A DNA stretch of 58,771 nt, from positions 1 to 58,771 of the forward strand of contig NZ_FOPI01000015.1 in the NCBI RefSeq assembly GCF_900113455.1. Reading direction: 5' to 3'. The translations under genes and the position numbers were made by a program. Under the pieces are notes generated by a model. It saw only the letters and a program-made list of their open reading frames with translations, was not told the origin of the DNA and ran no database searches. Below, piece after piece: positions 41,253 through 49,786 of this stretch. This DNA comes from Ligilactobacillus ruminis DSM 20403 = NBRC 102161 (GTDB lineage Bacteria; Bacillota; Bacilli; Lactobacillales; Lactobacillaceae). Positions within the stretch are counted from its first letter, which is position 1, and each line of letters begins with the position of its first letter.

Positions 41253-42662
41253 ATGAAAGAAAGCAGATCAGACTGTACGACGATTTTAGTCGGGAAAAAA
41301 GCAACGATTGACGGTTCGACGATTGTTTCAAGAAATGAAGACAGCAGTTTCGGGGCATGCCCGAAGAAATTCATTGTCGTTGAGCCAAAAAATCAGCCGC
41401 GCACGTATCAGGCCAAATTGAGCAAGGTCAAGATTACGCTTCCGTCCAAGCGTGAAGCGCTGCGTTATACGTGCACTCCGGATGCAATCGGCGACAAGGG
41501 TATTTGGGGCGAATCCGGAATCAACAGCGAAAACGTTGCAATGTCTGCAACGGAAACGATTACGTCCAATCCGCGGATTTTGGGCGTCGATCCTCTGGTT
41601 GAAGACGGAATCGGTGAAGAAGACATGCTGACGCTTGTTTTGCCTTACGTTCATTCGGCAAAAGAAGGCGTCTTGCGTCTGGGTTCGATTCTTGAAGAAT
41701 ACGGAACGTATGAGATGAACGGGATTGCTTTTTCCGATAAGGATGAAGTCTGGTATTTGGAAACATACGGCGGTCATCAATGGGCAGCCGTCAGAATTCC
41801 TGATGATGCATACGTCGTTGCTCCAAACAGAACGAACATTGACGAATTTGATTTTGATTCTGATGACACGTTGTCTGCGCCTGGTCTTAAGGAATTGATC
41901 GAAAAGCATCACCTTAATCCTGATCATGACAAATACAACTTCCGCCACATCTTTGGCAGTTCGACGATCAAGGATACGCGTTATAATAATCCGCGGGCCT
42001 GGTACGTCCAAAAGTATTTCGACGCCGAATTGCCATACGGTCCGGAAGAACAGGAACTTCCTTTCATTTGTCATGCAAAGCGCAGGATTTCAATCGAAGA
42101 CGTCAAGTGGCTGTTGAGTTCGCACTACCAAAATACTGACTTTGATCCATACGGACCGGGAACTGAATCACAAAAGAAACGTTATCGTCCGATCGGCATC
42201 AACCGCAACCAAGAAGGCCATATTCTCCAAATCAGAAACGACGTTCCAAAAGAAATTGCCGGCATTCATTGGGTATTTGTCGGACCTAATACGTTTAATG
42301 CGGCAGTTCCGTTTTACGCAAACGTCAATGATACGCCTGCGTGCTATCGTGACGTGTCCGGCGAGTTTGATTTGAAGACGGTCTTTTGGCTGACGAGAAC
42401 CTTGGCCGTTTTGGGAGATACGGACTATGATCGCTATAGCGAACTGGAGGCTTCTTTCGAAGAGAAGGTCGTTTCAGCTTGTCGCAATCTGCAGCTTAAA
42501 GCGGATCAGGTTGCGGTGACAAAGAAAAATCCCGTCAAATATTTGACGGAAATCAATAATCAAATGGCTGAAATTGATTTGAATGAAGCAACGAAGCTTC
42601 TTGGCGACATGGTTGACGTTGGCGGAAATCATATGAAGCTTAAGTTCGATCTGCATGATTGA
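41253..42662 (+). CDS. pepD: C69-family dipeptidase
   Basis: The 469-residue N-terminal-nucleophile hydrolase has Cys8 in SDCTTILVGKKATIDGSTIVSRNEDS, the usual site of autoprocessing and catalysis in C69 dipeptidases. DKGIWGESGINSENVAMSATETI and FIEEKHHLNP-like segments fit the family length of about 470. It has no signal peptide and acts in the cytosol on dipeptides. AGGG and an ATG at 41253 mark the start; an ATG five codons earlier overlaps the ribosome binding site. It is monocistronic. Confidence 0.92.
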   Translation: MKESRSDCTTILVGKKATIDGSTIVSRNEDSSFGACPKKFIVVEPKNQPRTYQAKLSKVKITLPSKREALRYTCTPDAIGDKGIWGESGINSENVAMSATETITSNPRILGVDPLVEDGIGEEDMLTLVLPYVHSAKEGVLRLGSILEEYGTYEMNGIAFSDKDEVWYLETYGGHQWAAVRIPDDAYVVAPNRTNIDEFDFDSDDTLSAPGLKELIEKHHLNPDHDKYNFRHIFGSSTIKDTRYNNPRAWYVQKYFDAELPYGPEEQELPFICHAKRRISIEDVKWLLSSHYQNTDFDPYGPGTESQKKRYRPIGINRNQEGHILQIRNDVPKEIAGIHWVFVGPNTFNAAVPFYANVNDTPACYRDVSGEFDLKTVFWLTRTLAVLGDTDYDRYSELEASFEEKVVSACRNLQLKADQVAVTKKNPVKYLTEINNQMAEIDLNEATKLLGDMVDVGGNHMKLKFDLHD

Positions 42663-42754
42663 TTGAAAATTTGGATTTTAAGAGGCTTGGAAAAAAGTTG
42701 CGTTTACCTCTTGAAATAAATTAAATGCCGGGCAAAGGAAATTGAAGTCGACGG

Positions 42755-42820
42755 CTATAATGCCCTTTGAGTATACAGGTAAAAAAGAAAATTTGCTGTA
42801 TGCTTGGAGGGCATTTTTTT
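42755..42820 (+). ncRNA. candidate small RNA or long terminator hairpin after pepD
   Basis: A -10-like TATAAT (42756-42761) runs into a 19-bp imperfect stem: ATGCCCTTTGAGTATACAG (42760-42778) pairs with CTGTATGCTTGGAGGGCAT, followed by seven T. It lies about 100 bp after the pepD stop, so it may be the pepD terminator, but the promoter-like box at its foot allows an independent short RNA. Confidence 0.45.
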
Positions 42821-42892
42821 AATTTTTCCCAAATGCAGTGCTGCGCATCACCTTGATTTAAGCATCAATGTGAGTGGAAAATTAAAAAATCA

Positions 42893-42921
42893 TTGAATTG
42901 ATTAATTATTAGTGATAATAT
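42893..42921 (+). promoter_or_regulatory. promoter upstream of the iron-type dehydrogenase
   Basis: TTGAAT and TAATAT are separated by 17 bp. A second possible -10 (TATAAT at 42960-42965) lies downstream. The leader of over 200 nt contains an imperfect ATGCTG/CAGCAT stem (about 42974-43003) and no gene. Confidence 0.65.
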
Positions 42922-42925
42922 GTTT

Positions 42926-42948
42926 AACAAGATACAGCACATCTTGTT
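42926..42948. promoter_or_regulatory. palindromic operator candidate
   Basis: AACAAGAT and ATCTTGTT are perfect 8-bp arms separated by 7 bp, directly downstream of the -10 at 42916-42921. The position, over the transcription start, fits a repressor site. I do not recognise the regulator. Confidence 0.6.
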
Positions 42949-43145
42949 GCGGAAACGGTATAATTATTTGGAATGCTGGGTTTATCGAGGTGGAACACAG
43001 CATAATGTTCGAGAAAAATTATATCTAACTTAATTCTCATGAAAGGATGTTGACTGTCTGCAAAAAAACAGGTTTGAATCTTTTGGCAATTTCGGGCTCT
43101 GCGTTTGATTCAAAAACTGCATTTGGTAAATGGAGGAATTTGGAA

Positions 43146-44228
43146 ATGACAACAAATTATATGAGTAACTATACTTATGGAACTAATGCCTACGATGAAA
43201 TTCCTGAAGTGGCTAAGCCATACGGAATCAAGAAAGTTGTCTTCATCGGAGGCAAGCGTGCTTTGGCGGCAGCCGAACCGAAGGCAAGAAAAGCACTTGA
43301 AGGATCCGGGATTGAGGTAACGGGAAGCTTTGTTTACGGCGTTGACAGCACGCAGACGAACATTGATCGTTTGGTTGCGACTCCGGAAGTCAAAGAAGCA
43401 GATGCGGTCTTTGGTTTTGGAGGCGGCAAGGCGCTTGACACCGCCAAGATGGTTGCCGATGAACTTGACAAAGTCATCTTCTCGTTTCCGACGATTTGTT
43501 CAAATTGTGCTGCCGGCACAGCAATCGCGGTTATCTATCACGATGACGGATCGTTTGATCGCTATGGCTTTCCAAAAGCAGCCAAGCATCTTTTCATTGA
43601 TACGGACGTCATTGCCAAGGCCCCGGTTGAATACTTCTGGGCAGGAATCGGTGATGCTTTGAGCAAACAGCCTGAAGTAACGCATGTTTCTAAAGGAGAG
43701 GACTTGACCAATACCGGTGCGTTAGGTGTTGCAATCGCAAAAACCGTTTCAGAACCTCTGTTCAAATATGGCGAACAAGGCATGGATGACGTTAAAAACG
43801 ATACTCCTTCAAAGGCTGTTGAAGAAATTGCCTTGGATATTCTTGTTTCGACCGGATATGCTTCAAACCTTACGAACCAAAAAGATTTCTATTACAATTC
43901 ATGGCATGCGCATGCATTTTATAATTCGACGACTGCCATCAAGCGTGAAGAAACTTACCTCCATGGTCAAATCGTTTCGTTCGGCGTGCTCGTCTTGTTC
44001 GCATACTTCCATGAAGAAGAGGAGTTCAAGAAGTATCAGGAATTCAACAAGCGTATTGGTCTTCCTGTTACGTTGGGCGAACTTGGACTTTCTCAAGACG
44101 ATGTTGAAGAGATTACAAAGGGGGCTATGGAAACGAACGAATATCGCAACCGTCCGTTTGATCCTGAAAAATTCTCTGAAGCAATTCGTCGCGCCGATGA
44201 GCTTGGCAAGCAGCTTTTAGAAAAGTAA
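43146..44228 (+). CDS. iron-containing (GldA-like) alcohol/polyol dehydrogenase family protein
   Basis: The 360-residue protein has the family NAD-binding motif FGFGGGKALDTAKMVA (about 93-108), SNCAAGTAIAVIYHDDGSF, DTDVIAKAPVEYFWAGIGDALSK with the metal-binding Asp, and His residues in SWHAHAFYN and YLHGQIVSFG. It is closer to the glycerol dehydrogenase branch than to the classical Fe-ADH group; the substrate is unknown. GGAGG lies before the ATG at 43146; an upstream open frame from 43047 has no family-like sequence. It is monocistronic. Confidence 0.86.
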   Translation: MTTNYMSNYTYGTNAYDEIPEVAKPYGIKKVVFIGGKRALAAAEPKARKALEGSGIEVTGSFVYGVDSTQTNIDRLVATPEVKEADAVFGFGGGKALDTAKMVADELDKVIFSFPTICSNCAAGTAIAVIYHDDGSFDRYGFPKAAKHLFIDTDVIAKAPVEYFWAGIGDALSKQPEVTHVSKGEDLTNTGALGVAIAKTVSEPLFKYGEQGMDDVKNDTPSKAVEEIALDILVSTGYASNLTNQKDFYYNSWHAHAFYNSTTAIKREETYLHGQIVSFGVLVLFAYFHEEEEFKKYQEFNKRIGLPVTLGELGLSQDDVEEITKGAMETNEYRNRPFDPEKFSEAIRRADELGKQLLEK

Positions 44229-44255
44229 CTGATTTATGACGATGCAGTAATTTCG

Positions 44256-44291
44256 ATGAACCGTTTGAAAATTGAACGGTTCATTTTTTTT
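44256..44291 (+). terminator. terminator of the dehydrogenase gene
   Basis: ATGAACCGTT and AACGGTTCAT pair, followed by eight T. Confidence 0.9.
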
Positions 44292-44293
44292 GC

Positions 44294-44322
44294 TTGCAAA
44301 ATAAAATGCAGCGTGCTATATT
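44294..44322 (+). promoter_or_regulatory. promoter of the rplK-rplA operon
   Basis: TTGCAA and TATATT are separated by 17 bp, directly after the previous terminator. Confidence 0.78.
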
Positions 44323-44345
44323 ATGTTAGTATGCAATCTGCATAC

Positions 44346-44384
44346 TAGTGGGAGGCCAAATCTGATGGCCATCCGAACCACACA
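44346..44384 (+). promoter_or_regulatory. candidate L1-binding element in the rplK leader
   Basis: AGTGGGAGG...ACCACA forms an interrupted helix around the hairpin GGCCA/TGGCC. It resembles the L1 site on 23S rRNA that L1 also binds on its own mRNA for feedback repression. A related element occurs before rplA. Confidence 0.6.
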
Positions 44385-44405
44385 CGGAATAGGAGGAATG
44401 TTACC

Positions 44406-44831
44406 GTGGCAAAGAACGTTATCAACGTTGTTAAATTACAAATCCCTGCTGGTAAAGCAACGCCAGCTCCACCAGTTGGTCCTGCATTGGGTCAGGCTGG
44501 TATCAACATCATGGGCTTCACAAAGGAATTCAACGCTCGTACGGCTGATCAAGCTGGTATGATTATCCCGGTTGTTATTTCCGTTTATGAAGACCGTTCA
44601 TTTACTTTCATTACAAAGACACCGCCTGCTGCAGTTTTGCTTAAGAAAGCTGCTGGTGTACAAAAAGGCTCCGGCGAACCTAACACGAAGAAAGTTGCTA
44701 CAGTTACGAAAGCACAAGTTAAGGAAATCGCTGAAACGAAGATGCAAGATCTAAACGCGGCAGACGTTGAAGCTGCTATGCGCATGATTGAAGGTACTGC
44801 ACGAAGCATGGGCTTTGTTGTAGAAGACTAA
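44406..44831 (+). CDS. rplK: 50S ribosomal protein L11
   Basis: The 141-residue ribosomal protein of the GTPase-associated centre starts with GTG at 44406 ([32 protein letters not shown]). The Pro-rich N-terminal hinge and the C-terminal rRNA-binding half are intact. AGGAGG precedes it. It is the first gene of the L11-L1 operon. Confidence 0.97.
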   Translation: MAKNVINVVKLQIPAGKATPAPPVGPALGQAGINIMGFTKEFNARTADQAGMIIPVVISVYEDRSFTFITKTPPAAVLLKKAAGVQKGSGEPNTKKVATVTKAQVKEIAETKMQDLNAADVEAAMRMIEGTARSMGFVVED

Positions 44832-44889
44832 TTATAATCTCTCTACGGCCACGCTTCTCAGTCGGATACTCCGTGAAAACGGATGTGTC

Positions 44890-44920
44890 AAGTGGGAGGT
44901 TTATCCGATAGACCACATAT
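44890..44920 (+). promoter_or_regulatory. second candidate L1-binding element, before rplA
   Basis: AGTGGGAGG...GACCACA repeats the pattern of the element at 44346-44384 with a different inner loop. It sits in the 110-nt gap between rplK and rplA, about 20 nt upstream of the rplA ribosome binding site. Confidence 0.5.
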
Positions 44921-44941
44921 TGCAAGGAGGAAAATTCACTA

Positions 44942-45634
44942 ATGGCTAAAAAGAAAAGCAAGAAATATTTAGAAGCTGCAAAGCAAGTTGAAGCTGGCAA
45001 GGCATACGATGCAAGCGAAGCATTGGCACTTGTCAAGAAGATCGACTTTGCTAATTTTGATGCAACGATCGAAGTTGCATTTAACTTGAACTTGGATACA
45101 AAGCAAGCAGATCAGCAATTGCGCGGTGCTTTGGTTCTTCCTAACGGTACTGGCAAGGAACAAACCGTTGTCGTATTTGCAAAGGGTCCTAAGGCACAAG
45201 AAGCTAAGGATGCCGGTGCAGACGTTGTTGGCGACGATGACTTGGTACAACGTATTCAAGACGGTTGGCTTGACTTCGACGTTGCAATCGCAACGCCTGA
45301 CATGATGGCTCAAGTAGGTCGTTTGGGTCGCGTTCTTGGACCTAAAGGCCTGATGCCTAACCCTAAGACAGGCACTGTTACGATGGATGTCAAAAAGGCT
45401 GTCAGCGATGCTAAGAGCGGCCAAGTGACATATCGTACGGATCGTGACGGCAACGTGCACGTTCCTGTCGGCAAGGTTTCATTTACGGAAGAAGCATTGA
45501 AGGGCAACTTTGACGCAATCTACGAAAAGATTTCCCGTCTTCGTCCTGCTGCCGTAAAAGGCACTTACATCAAGCACGTAAGCTTGGCATCAACATTTGG
45601 CCCAAGCGTTACGGTTGATACGAACTCGCTTTAA
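44942..45634 (+). CDS. rplA: 50S ribosomal protein L1
   Basis: The 230-residue L1-stalk protein has [35 protein letters not shown] and the C-terminal [19 protein letters not shown]. It also acts as translational repressor of its operon. AAGGAGG lies 10 nt before the ATG. It ends the operon. Confidence 0.97.
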   Translation: MAKKKSKKYLEAAKQVEAGKAYDASEALALVKKIDFANFDATIEVAFNLNLDTKQADQQLRGALVLPNGTGKEQTVVVFAKGPKAQEAKDAGADVVGDDDLVQRIQDGWLDFDVAIATPDMMAQVGRLGRVLGPKGLMPNPKTGTVTMDVKKAVSDAKSGQVTYRTDRDGNVHVPVGKVSFTEEALKGNFDAIYEKISRLRPAAVKGTYIKHVSLASTFGPSVTVDTNSL

Positions 45635-45660
45635 TTTTTAAAATTAATTTGAAAAAACAG

Positions 45661-45708
45661 TTGACCTTTATCGATTTATGTGATAAATTGATAAAGGTCA
45701 ATTTTTTA
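45661..45708 (+). terminator. terminator of rplK-rplA
   Basis: TTGACCTTTATC-ATTTAT and ATAAAT-GATAAAGGTCAA form a long stem, followed by TTTTTT. Confidence 0.92.
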
Positions 45709-45717
45709 TATTATGAT
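45688..45717 (+). promoter_or_regulatory. promoter of rplJ-rplL
   Basis: TTGATA inside the right arm of the preceding terminator and TATGAT at 45712-45717 are 18 bp apart. Confidence 0.6.
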
Positions 45718-45815
45718 TCTACCTAAGACTCAGGTGGCTTTTGCCTTAATATCCTGCCGAGGAGCAATGTTAAGTTCTCTCTCTGTGTCTTGGTGGACAT
45801 AGGGTTTTTTTATTT
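45718..45815 (+). ncRNA. ribosomal protein L10 leader
   Basis: The leader has the characteristic CCTAAGACTCAGGTGGC...AATATCCTGCCGAGG...GTGTCTTGGTGGACATAGGG pattern of the L10 leader, where L10(L12)4 binds to repress the operon. It ends in a T-run before the rplJ ribosome binding site. Confidence 0.85.
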
Positions 45816-45851
45816 GGAAAACCCTGGCACAATGACTAGGAGGTGAATCAA

Positions 45852-46355
45852 TTGAGTAAAGAAATTATCGCAAAGAAGGCTGCGATTGTTGAAGAAGTCT
45901 TTGAAAAATTCAACAATGCATCTTCTGTAGTTGTTGTTGACTACCGTGGTCTTACGGTTGACGAAGTAACTGAATTACGTAAGGAATTGCGTGAAGCAGG
46001 CGTTGAAATGCGCGTTATCAAGAATACGTTCTTGCGTCGTGCTGCAGACAAGGCTGGTTACGAAGGCTTGGATGAAACATTCACAGGTCCTACGGCCGTT
46101 GCATTCGGTTCTGAAGATGCTACTGCACCTGCACGCATCTTCTCCAAGTTTGCTGAAGATCATGAAGCATTGACAATCAAAGGTGGTATGATCGACGGGG
46201 AAGTTGTTACCCTCGACGAAATCCACGCTCTTGCCAAGTTGCCAAACCGCGAAGGCATGCTTTCCATGCTTTGCTCCGTGCTTCAAGCACCTGTTCGCAA
46301 CTTCGCATACGCTGTCAAGGCAGTCGCAGACAGCAAAGACGAAAGTGCTGCTTAA
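45852..46355 (+). CDS. rplJ: 50S ribosomal protein L10
   Basis: The 167-residue stalk base protein has the N-terminal [20 protein letters not shown], then [22 protein letters not shown] choose TTG at 45852, because AGGAGG is 8-9 nt away; the in-frame GTG at 45843 overlaps that site. It is followed by rplL under the L10 leader. Confidence 0.95.
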   Translation: MSKEIIAKKAAIVEEVFEKFNNASSVVVVDYRGLTVDEVTELRKELREAGVEMRVIKNTFLRRAADKAGYEGLDETFTGPTAVAFGSEDATAPARIFSKFAEDHEALTIKGGMIDGEVVTLDEIHALAKLPNREGMLSMLCSVLQAPVRNFAYAVKAVADSKDESAA

Positions 46356-46416
46356 TCAGCGCTTAGTCGCATAAGTTTTTAAACATAACATATCAATTAA
46401 ATTGGAGGATTTTAAA

Positions 46417-46782
46417 ATGGCCTTAGATACAGAAAAGATCATTGCTGACTTGAAAGAAGCTAGCATTCTTGAATTAAACGACTTAGTAAAAGCTATCGAA
46501 GATGAATTCGGTGTTTCTGCTGCTGCTCCAGTTGCAGCTGCAGGTGCTGCTGCAGGCGCTGCAGAAGAAAAGACGGAATTTGACGTTGAATTGACATCTG
46601 TTGGTGCCGGCAAGGTTAAGGTTATCAAAGTTGTCAAGGACGTTACGGGTCTTGGCCTTAAGGATGCCAAGGGCTTGGTTGACGGTGCACCATCCGTTAT
46701 CAAGGAAGGCGTTGCTAAGGACGAAGCTGAAGAAATCAAGGCTAAACTTGAAGAAGTTGGCGCACAAGTTACTCTTAAATAG
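46417..46782 (+). CDS. rplL: 50S ribosomal protein L7/L12
   Basis: The 121-residue stalk protein has an N-terminal dimerisation domain (1-33), an Ala-rich hinge (about 36-50) and the conserved C-terminal factor-binding domain ([39 protein letters not shown]). GGAGG precedes the ATG at 46417. It ends the operon. Confidence 0.97.
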   Translation: MALDTEKIIADLKEASILELNDLVKAIEDEFGVSAAAPVAAAGAAAGAAEEKTEFDVELTSVGAGKVKVIKVVKDVTGLGLKDAKGLVDGAPSVIKEGVAKDEAEEIKAKLEEVGAQVTLK

Positions 46783-46798
46783 TCTAATTTGTTTGATT

Positions 46799-47020
46799 TC
46801 AAAGGAGTCGGGATTTGTTCCGGCTCCTTTTTTGTACGGCAAAAATCGTTAATGTCGATAAAAATGCAGAGTCGCAGGATGAAATGCGAAAAAACAAACA
46901 GGGCTTCTGAAGCAGCTCATGCTCTGGAAGTCCTGTTTTTTTTCTTTTGAAATTTGAAATCAGATTTCCGATTGTCGCAACGATCAAAGCCAAAAGCAAG
47001 ATGTCAAGAAATGTTGCCAT
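46799..47020 (-). CDS. possible small membrane protein
   Basis: A leftward frame of 73 codons starts MATFLDILLLALIVATIGNL, one clear membrane helix followed by SNFKRKK. GGAG lies 8 nt before the ATG, which favours translation. From residue 29 on, the frame runs through the terminator-like hairpin at 46896-46946 and then on into the L7/L12 terminator, which is unlikely coding sequence. The real product may be shorter or the frame fortuitous. A hydrophobic helix with a basic tail is also the pattern of type I toxins. Confidence 0.3.
   Translation of the reverse strand: MATFLDILLLALIVATIGNLISNFKRKKTGLPEHELLQKPCLFFRISSCDSAFLSTLTIFAVQKRSRNKSRLL
46801..46834 (+). terminator. terminator of rplJ-rplL
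   Basis: AAAGGAG-CGG and CCG-CTCCTTT pair with one mismatch, followed by T-residues. Confidence 0.88.
46896..46946. terminator. bidirectional terminator-like hairpin
   Basis: ACAGG-CTTC-GAAGCAG class arms (46898-46915) pair with GCTCTGGAAGTCCTGT (46921-46936), with T-runs on the plus side and A-rich sequence on the other. It lies inside a leftward open frame (next entry). Confidence 0.75.
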
Positions 47021-47143
47021 AAAAAACGTCTCCGTTCAAATTTATAATTTTTCTTTATTTTAACCTTGTTATGAGAAAGTTCTTTGAAGATTGATTATAA
47101 TATAATTGGATATGTGTTCGGAAAATTGAAAGGTGGGTCATAA

Positions 47144-49717
47144 TTGATTGAGCGTTTCAAAAATTTTGTTGAAAAGCGCTTGAAATTTATCAAGCTGTTG
47201 TTTGTTTTTTCTGTTCTGATATTTGTCGTTTACGAAATCGGGCGAATTTTTAAACAGATTGATTGGGGAAAAGTTCAAGAAGGACTTGAAAATCAGTCAA
47301 TGCTCACGATTGCGGTGATGTTTTTTGTCGGCTTGATTGCCGTTCTTCCGATGATTGCCTATGATTTTACGGTCGTGAAATTTCTTCCTGGAAAATACAG
47401 TGTGCCGTATATCTTCAAAAGCGGCTGGATCGTCAATACGACGACCAACGTTGCCGGATTCGGCGGCGTCATCGGGGCAACGTTGCGCGCCAATTTTTAC
47501 AAGAAAAACGCAAGCGTCAAGCAGATTGTCTACGCGCTTTCGAAAATTGCGCTGTTTGTTTTGGCAGGACTTTCCATATATTGTTGGATTTCTCTTGCAT
47601 TGATTTATGGTCGCGGCATGGGAAAACTGTTCGGCAGCTACTGGATCTGGCTTGTCGGCGGAGGAGTGTATTTTCCCGTACTGTTCATCGCGACAAAATT
47701 CAAACAGACCGAATTTTTTGCCGACTTGACGTTGAAACGCGAACTGGCCCTGATTATCAGCTCTTTTTTCGAGTGGACGTTTGCCGGCGGATTTTTCTTG
47801 TTTATCGGCTTGATGATGGGAATCAAAACGGATTTTTTGACGATTCTTGCAATGTATATTACCGGTTCGGTTTTGGGAATCGTGTCAATGGTTCCCGGCG
47901 GCTTGGGCTCGTTTGACGTTTTTATGATGTACGGCATGGCAACGCTTGGCGTTTCAAACGAAACGGCCGTTGTCTGGATCATGTTTTTCCGGTTGTTCTA
48001 CTACATAATTCCTTTTGTCATCGGGGTTATTCTTTTTGTTCATGAAACAGGCTCAAACATTAACGAAAAACTGAACGGAATTCCAAAGATGGCAGTTCAA
48101 AAAGTCGCGCATTTCGTCTTGACTATTTTTTTGTATGCTTCAGGAATTTTAATGCTGCTTGAAGCTGCCGTTCCGCGTTTTGCAAATTCCAATGAGCTGT
48201 TGAGAAAGCTGTATTCGTACAGTTTCCTGTTTATCAGTCAGGTTTCGGACATTATCTTTGCCTTTATGCTGCTGGGACTTGCCAGGGGAATTTCGGCCAA
48301 GGTCAAACGCGCATACTGGCCGACGCTGATCGTGCTTGCAATCGGTGTCATCAATACCCTTTTGAATCGTTACTCGCTTAGTCTGGCGATTTTTTTGGGA
48401 TTCGTAATGATTTTGGTTTTCCTGTCAAAAAACGAGCTTTATCGCAAGCAGATGCAATATTCCATCGGTAAGATGGTTGCAGACATCGCGATTTTTGCGG
48501 GGACTTTCTTACTTTACACGCTGGTCGGAATTTTGAATACGCCAAGCTTCAGCAATCGCCATCATGTGCCGGAATACTTGCTGTTTCCTGCTCAAAAAGA
48601 CTGGCTTGCCGGGTTCATCGGGTTGATGATTGCGGCACTGATTCTTTTGCTCATGCTGACGTACTTATCGAAAGGCCTGACGCCGTTTGTGCCTCAGGTC
48701 TTTGATGAACGGAGAATCAAGCAGATCATCAGTCGCTTTGGTTGCGGAAATGCAGGGCACCTGGTCTACTTGCGCGACAAATCGCTTTATTTCTTCAAAT
48801 CAGAAGGAAAAGATCAGGTCTTCTTCATGTATCGCAGAAAGCAGGAAAAACTATTTTGCATTGGGGAGCCGGTCGGGAATCCGAAATATTTCAAGGAAGC
48901 TTTGGAAGATTTTTTGAAGACGGCGGATCTGTACGGCTTTGAACCTGTTTTTTACGACATAGATCAGGATTTCACGCTTTTGCTGCATGAATACGGCTAT
49001 GATTTCCTGCAGATTGGCAAAAAGGGTCTGGTTGATCTTGAGAAATTCAATTTGCATGGTGAAAAGCATCACAATCAGCGGGCTTTAATCAACCGCTTCG
49101 CAAATGACGGCTATGTGCTTGATTTTTTGAAGCCGCCATATAGCGAAGAGTTATTAAGTGAAATGCGCAAAGTTTCGGATGAGTGGCTGAGCAATCGAAA
49201 CGAAAAAGGATTTTCCGTAGGCTTTTTTGATGAATATTACCTTGATCAAGGCAGTTTGATTACTTTGAGGGATTCTTCCGGCAAGCTGAAGGCTTTTTCA
49301 AGCATCATGCCGCGCAAGCACGGGGTAGTTTCAAGCGATCTGATGCGTTATGTCAAAGATGCTCCGGCACAGACCATGGCGCGTTTATCGTTGTTTTTGT
49401 TTGAAAATGCCAAAGAAGCGGGCTATGCTTACGTTGATCTTGGGATGGCGCCGACAAGAGACGGTGCCGACTTTAATCGTGAATTTATTACGGAAAAGAC
49501 TGCGCGCTATATCTATGAATACGGCTACCATTTCTACAGTTTCCAAGGCCTTAAGGCTTATAAGAACAAATACGTTGACATATGGAAGAAGAGCTTTATT
49601 GTCTACCGCAAACGCTCGCAGATCGCATTTACGATGTTTCAGCTGATGAGCGTCATCAACTCGAAGGCCATCAAACATGATTACAAGGGTTTGGTCAAGC
49701 CGAGAATCTTTAATTAA
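47144..49717 (+). CDS. mprF: phosphatidylglycerol lysyltransferase / flippase
   Basis: The 857-residue protein has an N-terminal flippase part with about 8-14 membrane helices (1-530; for example VPGGLGSFDVFMMYGMATLGV) and a C-terminal synthase of GNAT-like fold (about 545-850; FFMYRRKQEKLFCIGEPVG, FDEYYLDQGSLITLRD, YVDLGMAPTRDGADF and YSFQGLKAYKNKY). MprF aminoacylates phosphatidylglycerol and exposes it outside, lowering the negative charge and sensitivity to cationic peptides. The start is TTG at 47144 after AAAGGTGG. It is monocistronic. Confidence 0.93.
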   Translation: MIERFKNFVEKRLKFIKLLFVFSVLIFVVYEIGRIFKQIDWGKVQEGLENQSMLTIAVMFFVGLIAVLPMIAYDFTVVKFLPGKYSVPYIFKSGWIVNTTTNVAGFGGVIGATLRANFYKKNASVKQIVYALSKIALFVLAGLSIYCWISLALIYGRGMGKLFGSYWIWLVGGGVYFPVLFIATKFKQTEFFADLTLKRELALIISSFFEWTFAGGFFLFIGLMMGIKTDFLTILAMYITGSVLGIVSMVPGGLGSFDVFMMYGMATLGVSNETAVVWIMFFRLFYYIIPFVIGVILFVHETGSNINEKLNGIPKMAVQKVAHFVLTIFLYASGILMLLEAAVPRFANSNELLRKLYSYSFLFISQVSDIIFAFMLLGLARGISAKVKRAYWPTLIVLAIGVINTLLNRYSLSLAIFLGFVMILVFLSKNELYRKQMQYSIGKMVADIAIFAGTFLLYTLVGILNTPSFSNRHHVPEYLLFPAQKDWLAGFIGLMIAALILLLMLTYLSKGLTPFVPQVFDERRIKQIISRFGCGNAGHLVYLRDKSLYFFKSEGKDQVFFMYRRKQEKLFCIGEPVGNPKYFKEALEDFLKTADLYGFEPVFYDIDQDFTLLLHEYGYDFLQIGKKGLVDLEKFNLHGEKHHNQRALINRFANDGYVLDFLKPPYSEELLSEMRKVSDEWLSNRNEKGFSVGFFDEYYLDQGSLITLRDSSGKLKAFSSIMPRKHGVVSSDLMRYVKDAPAQTMARLSLFLFENAKEAGYAYVDLGMAPTRDGADFNREFITEKTARYIYEYGYHFYSFQGLKAYKNKYVDIWKKSFIVYRKRSQIAFTMFQLMSVINSKAIKHDYKGLVKPRIFN

Positions 49718-49786
49718 TTTTTGGGAATGAAAGTCGATTAATTTTAATGTATACTGAGAGTGAGAAATAAAAACGGAGGTGCACTC

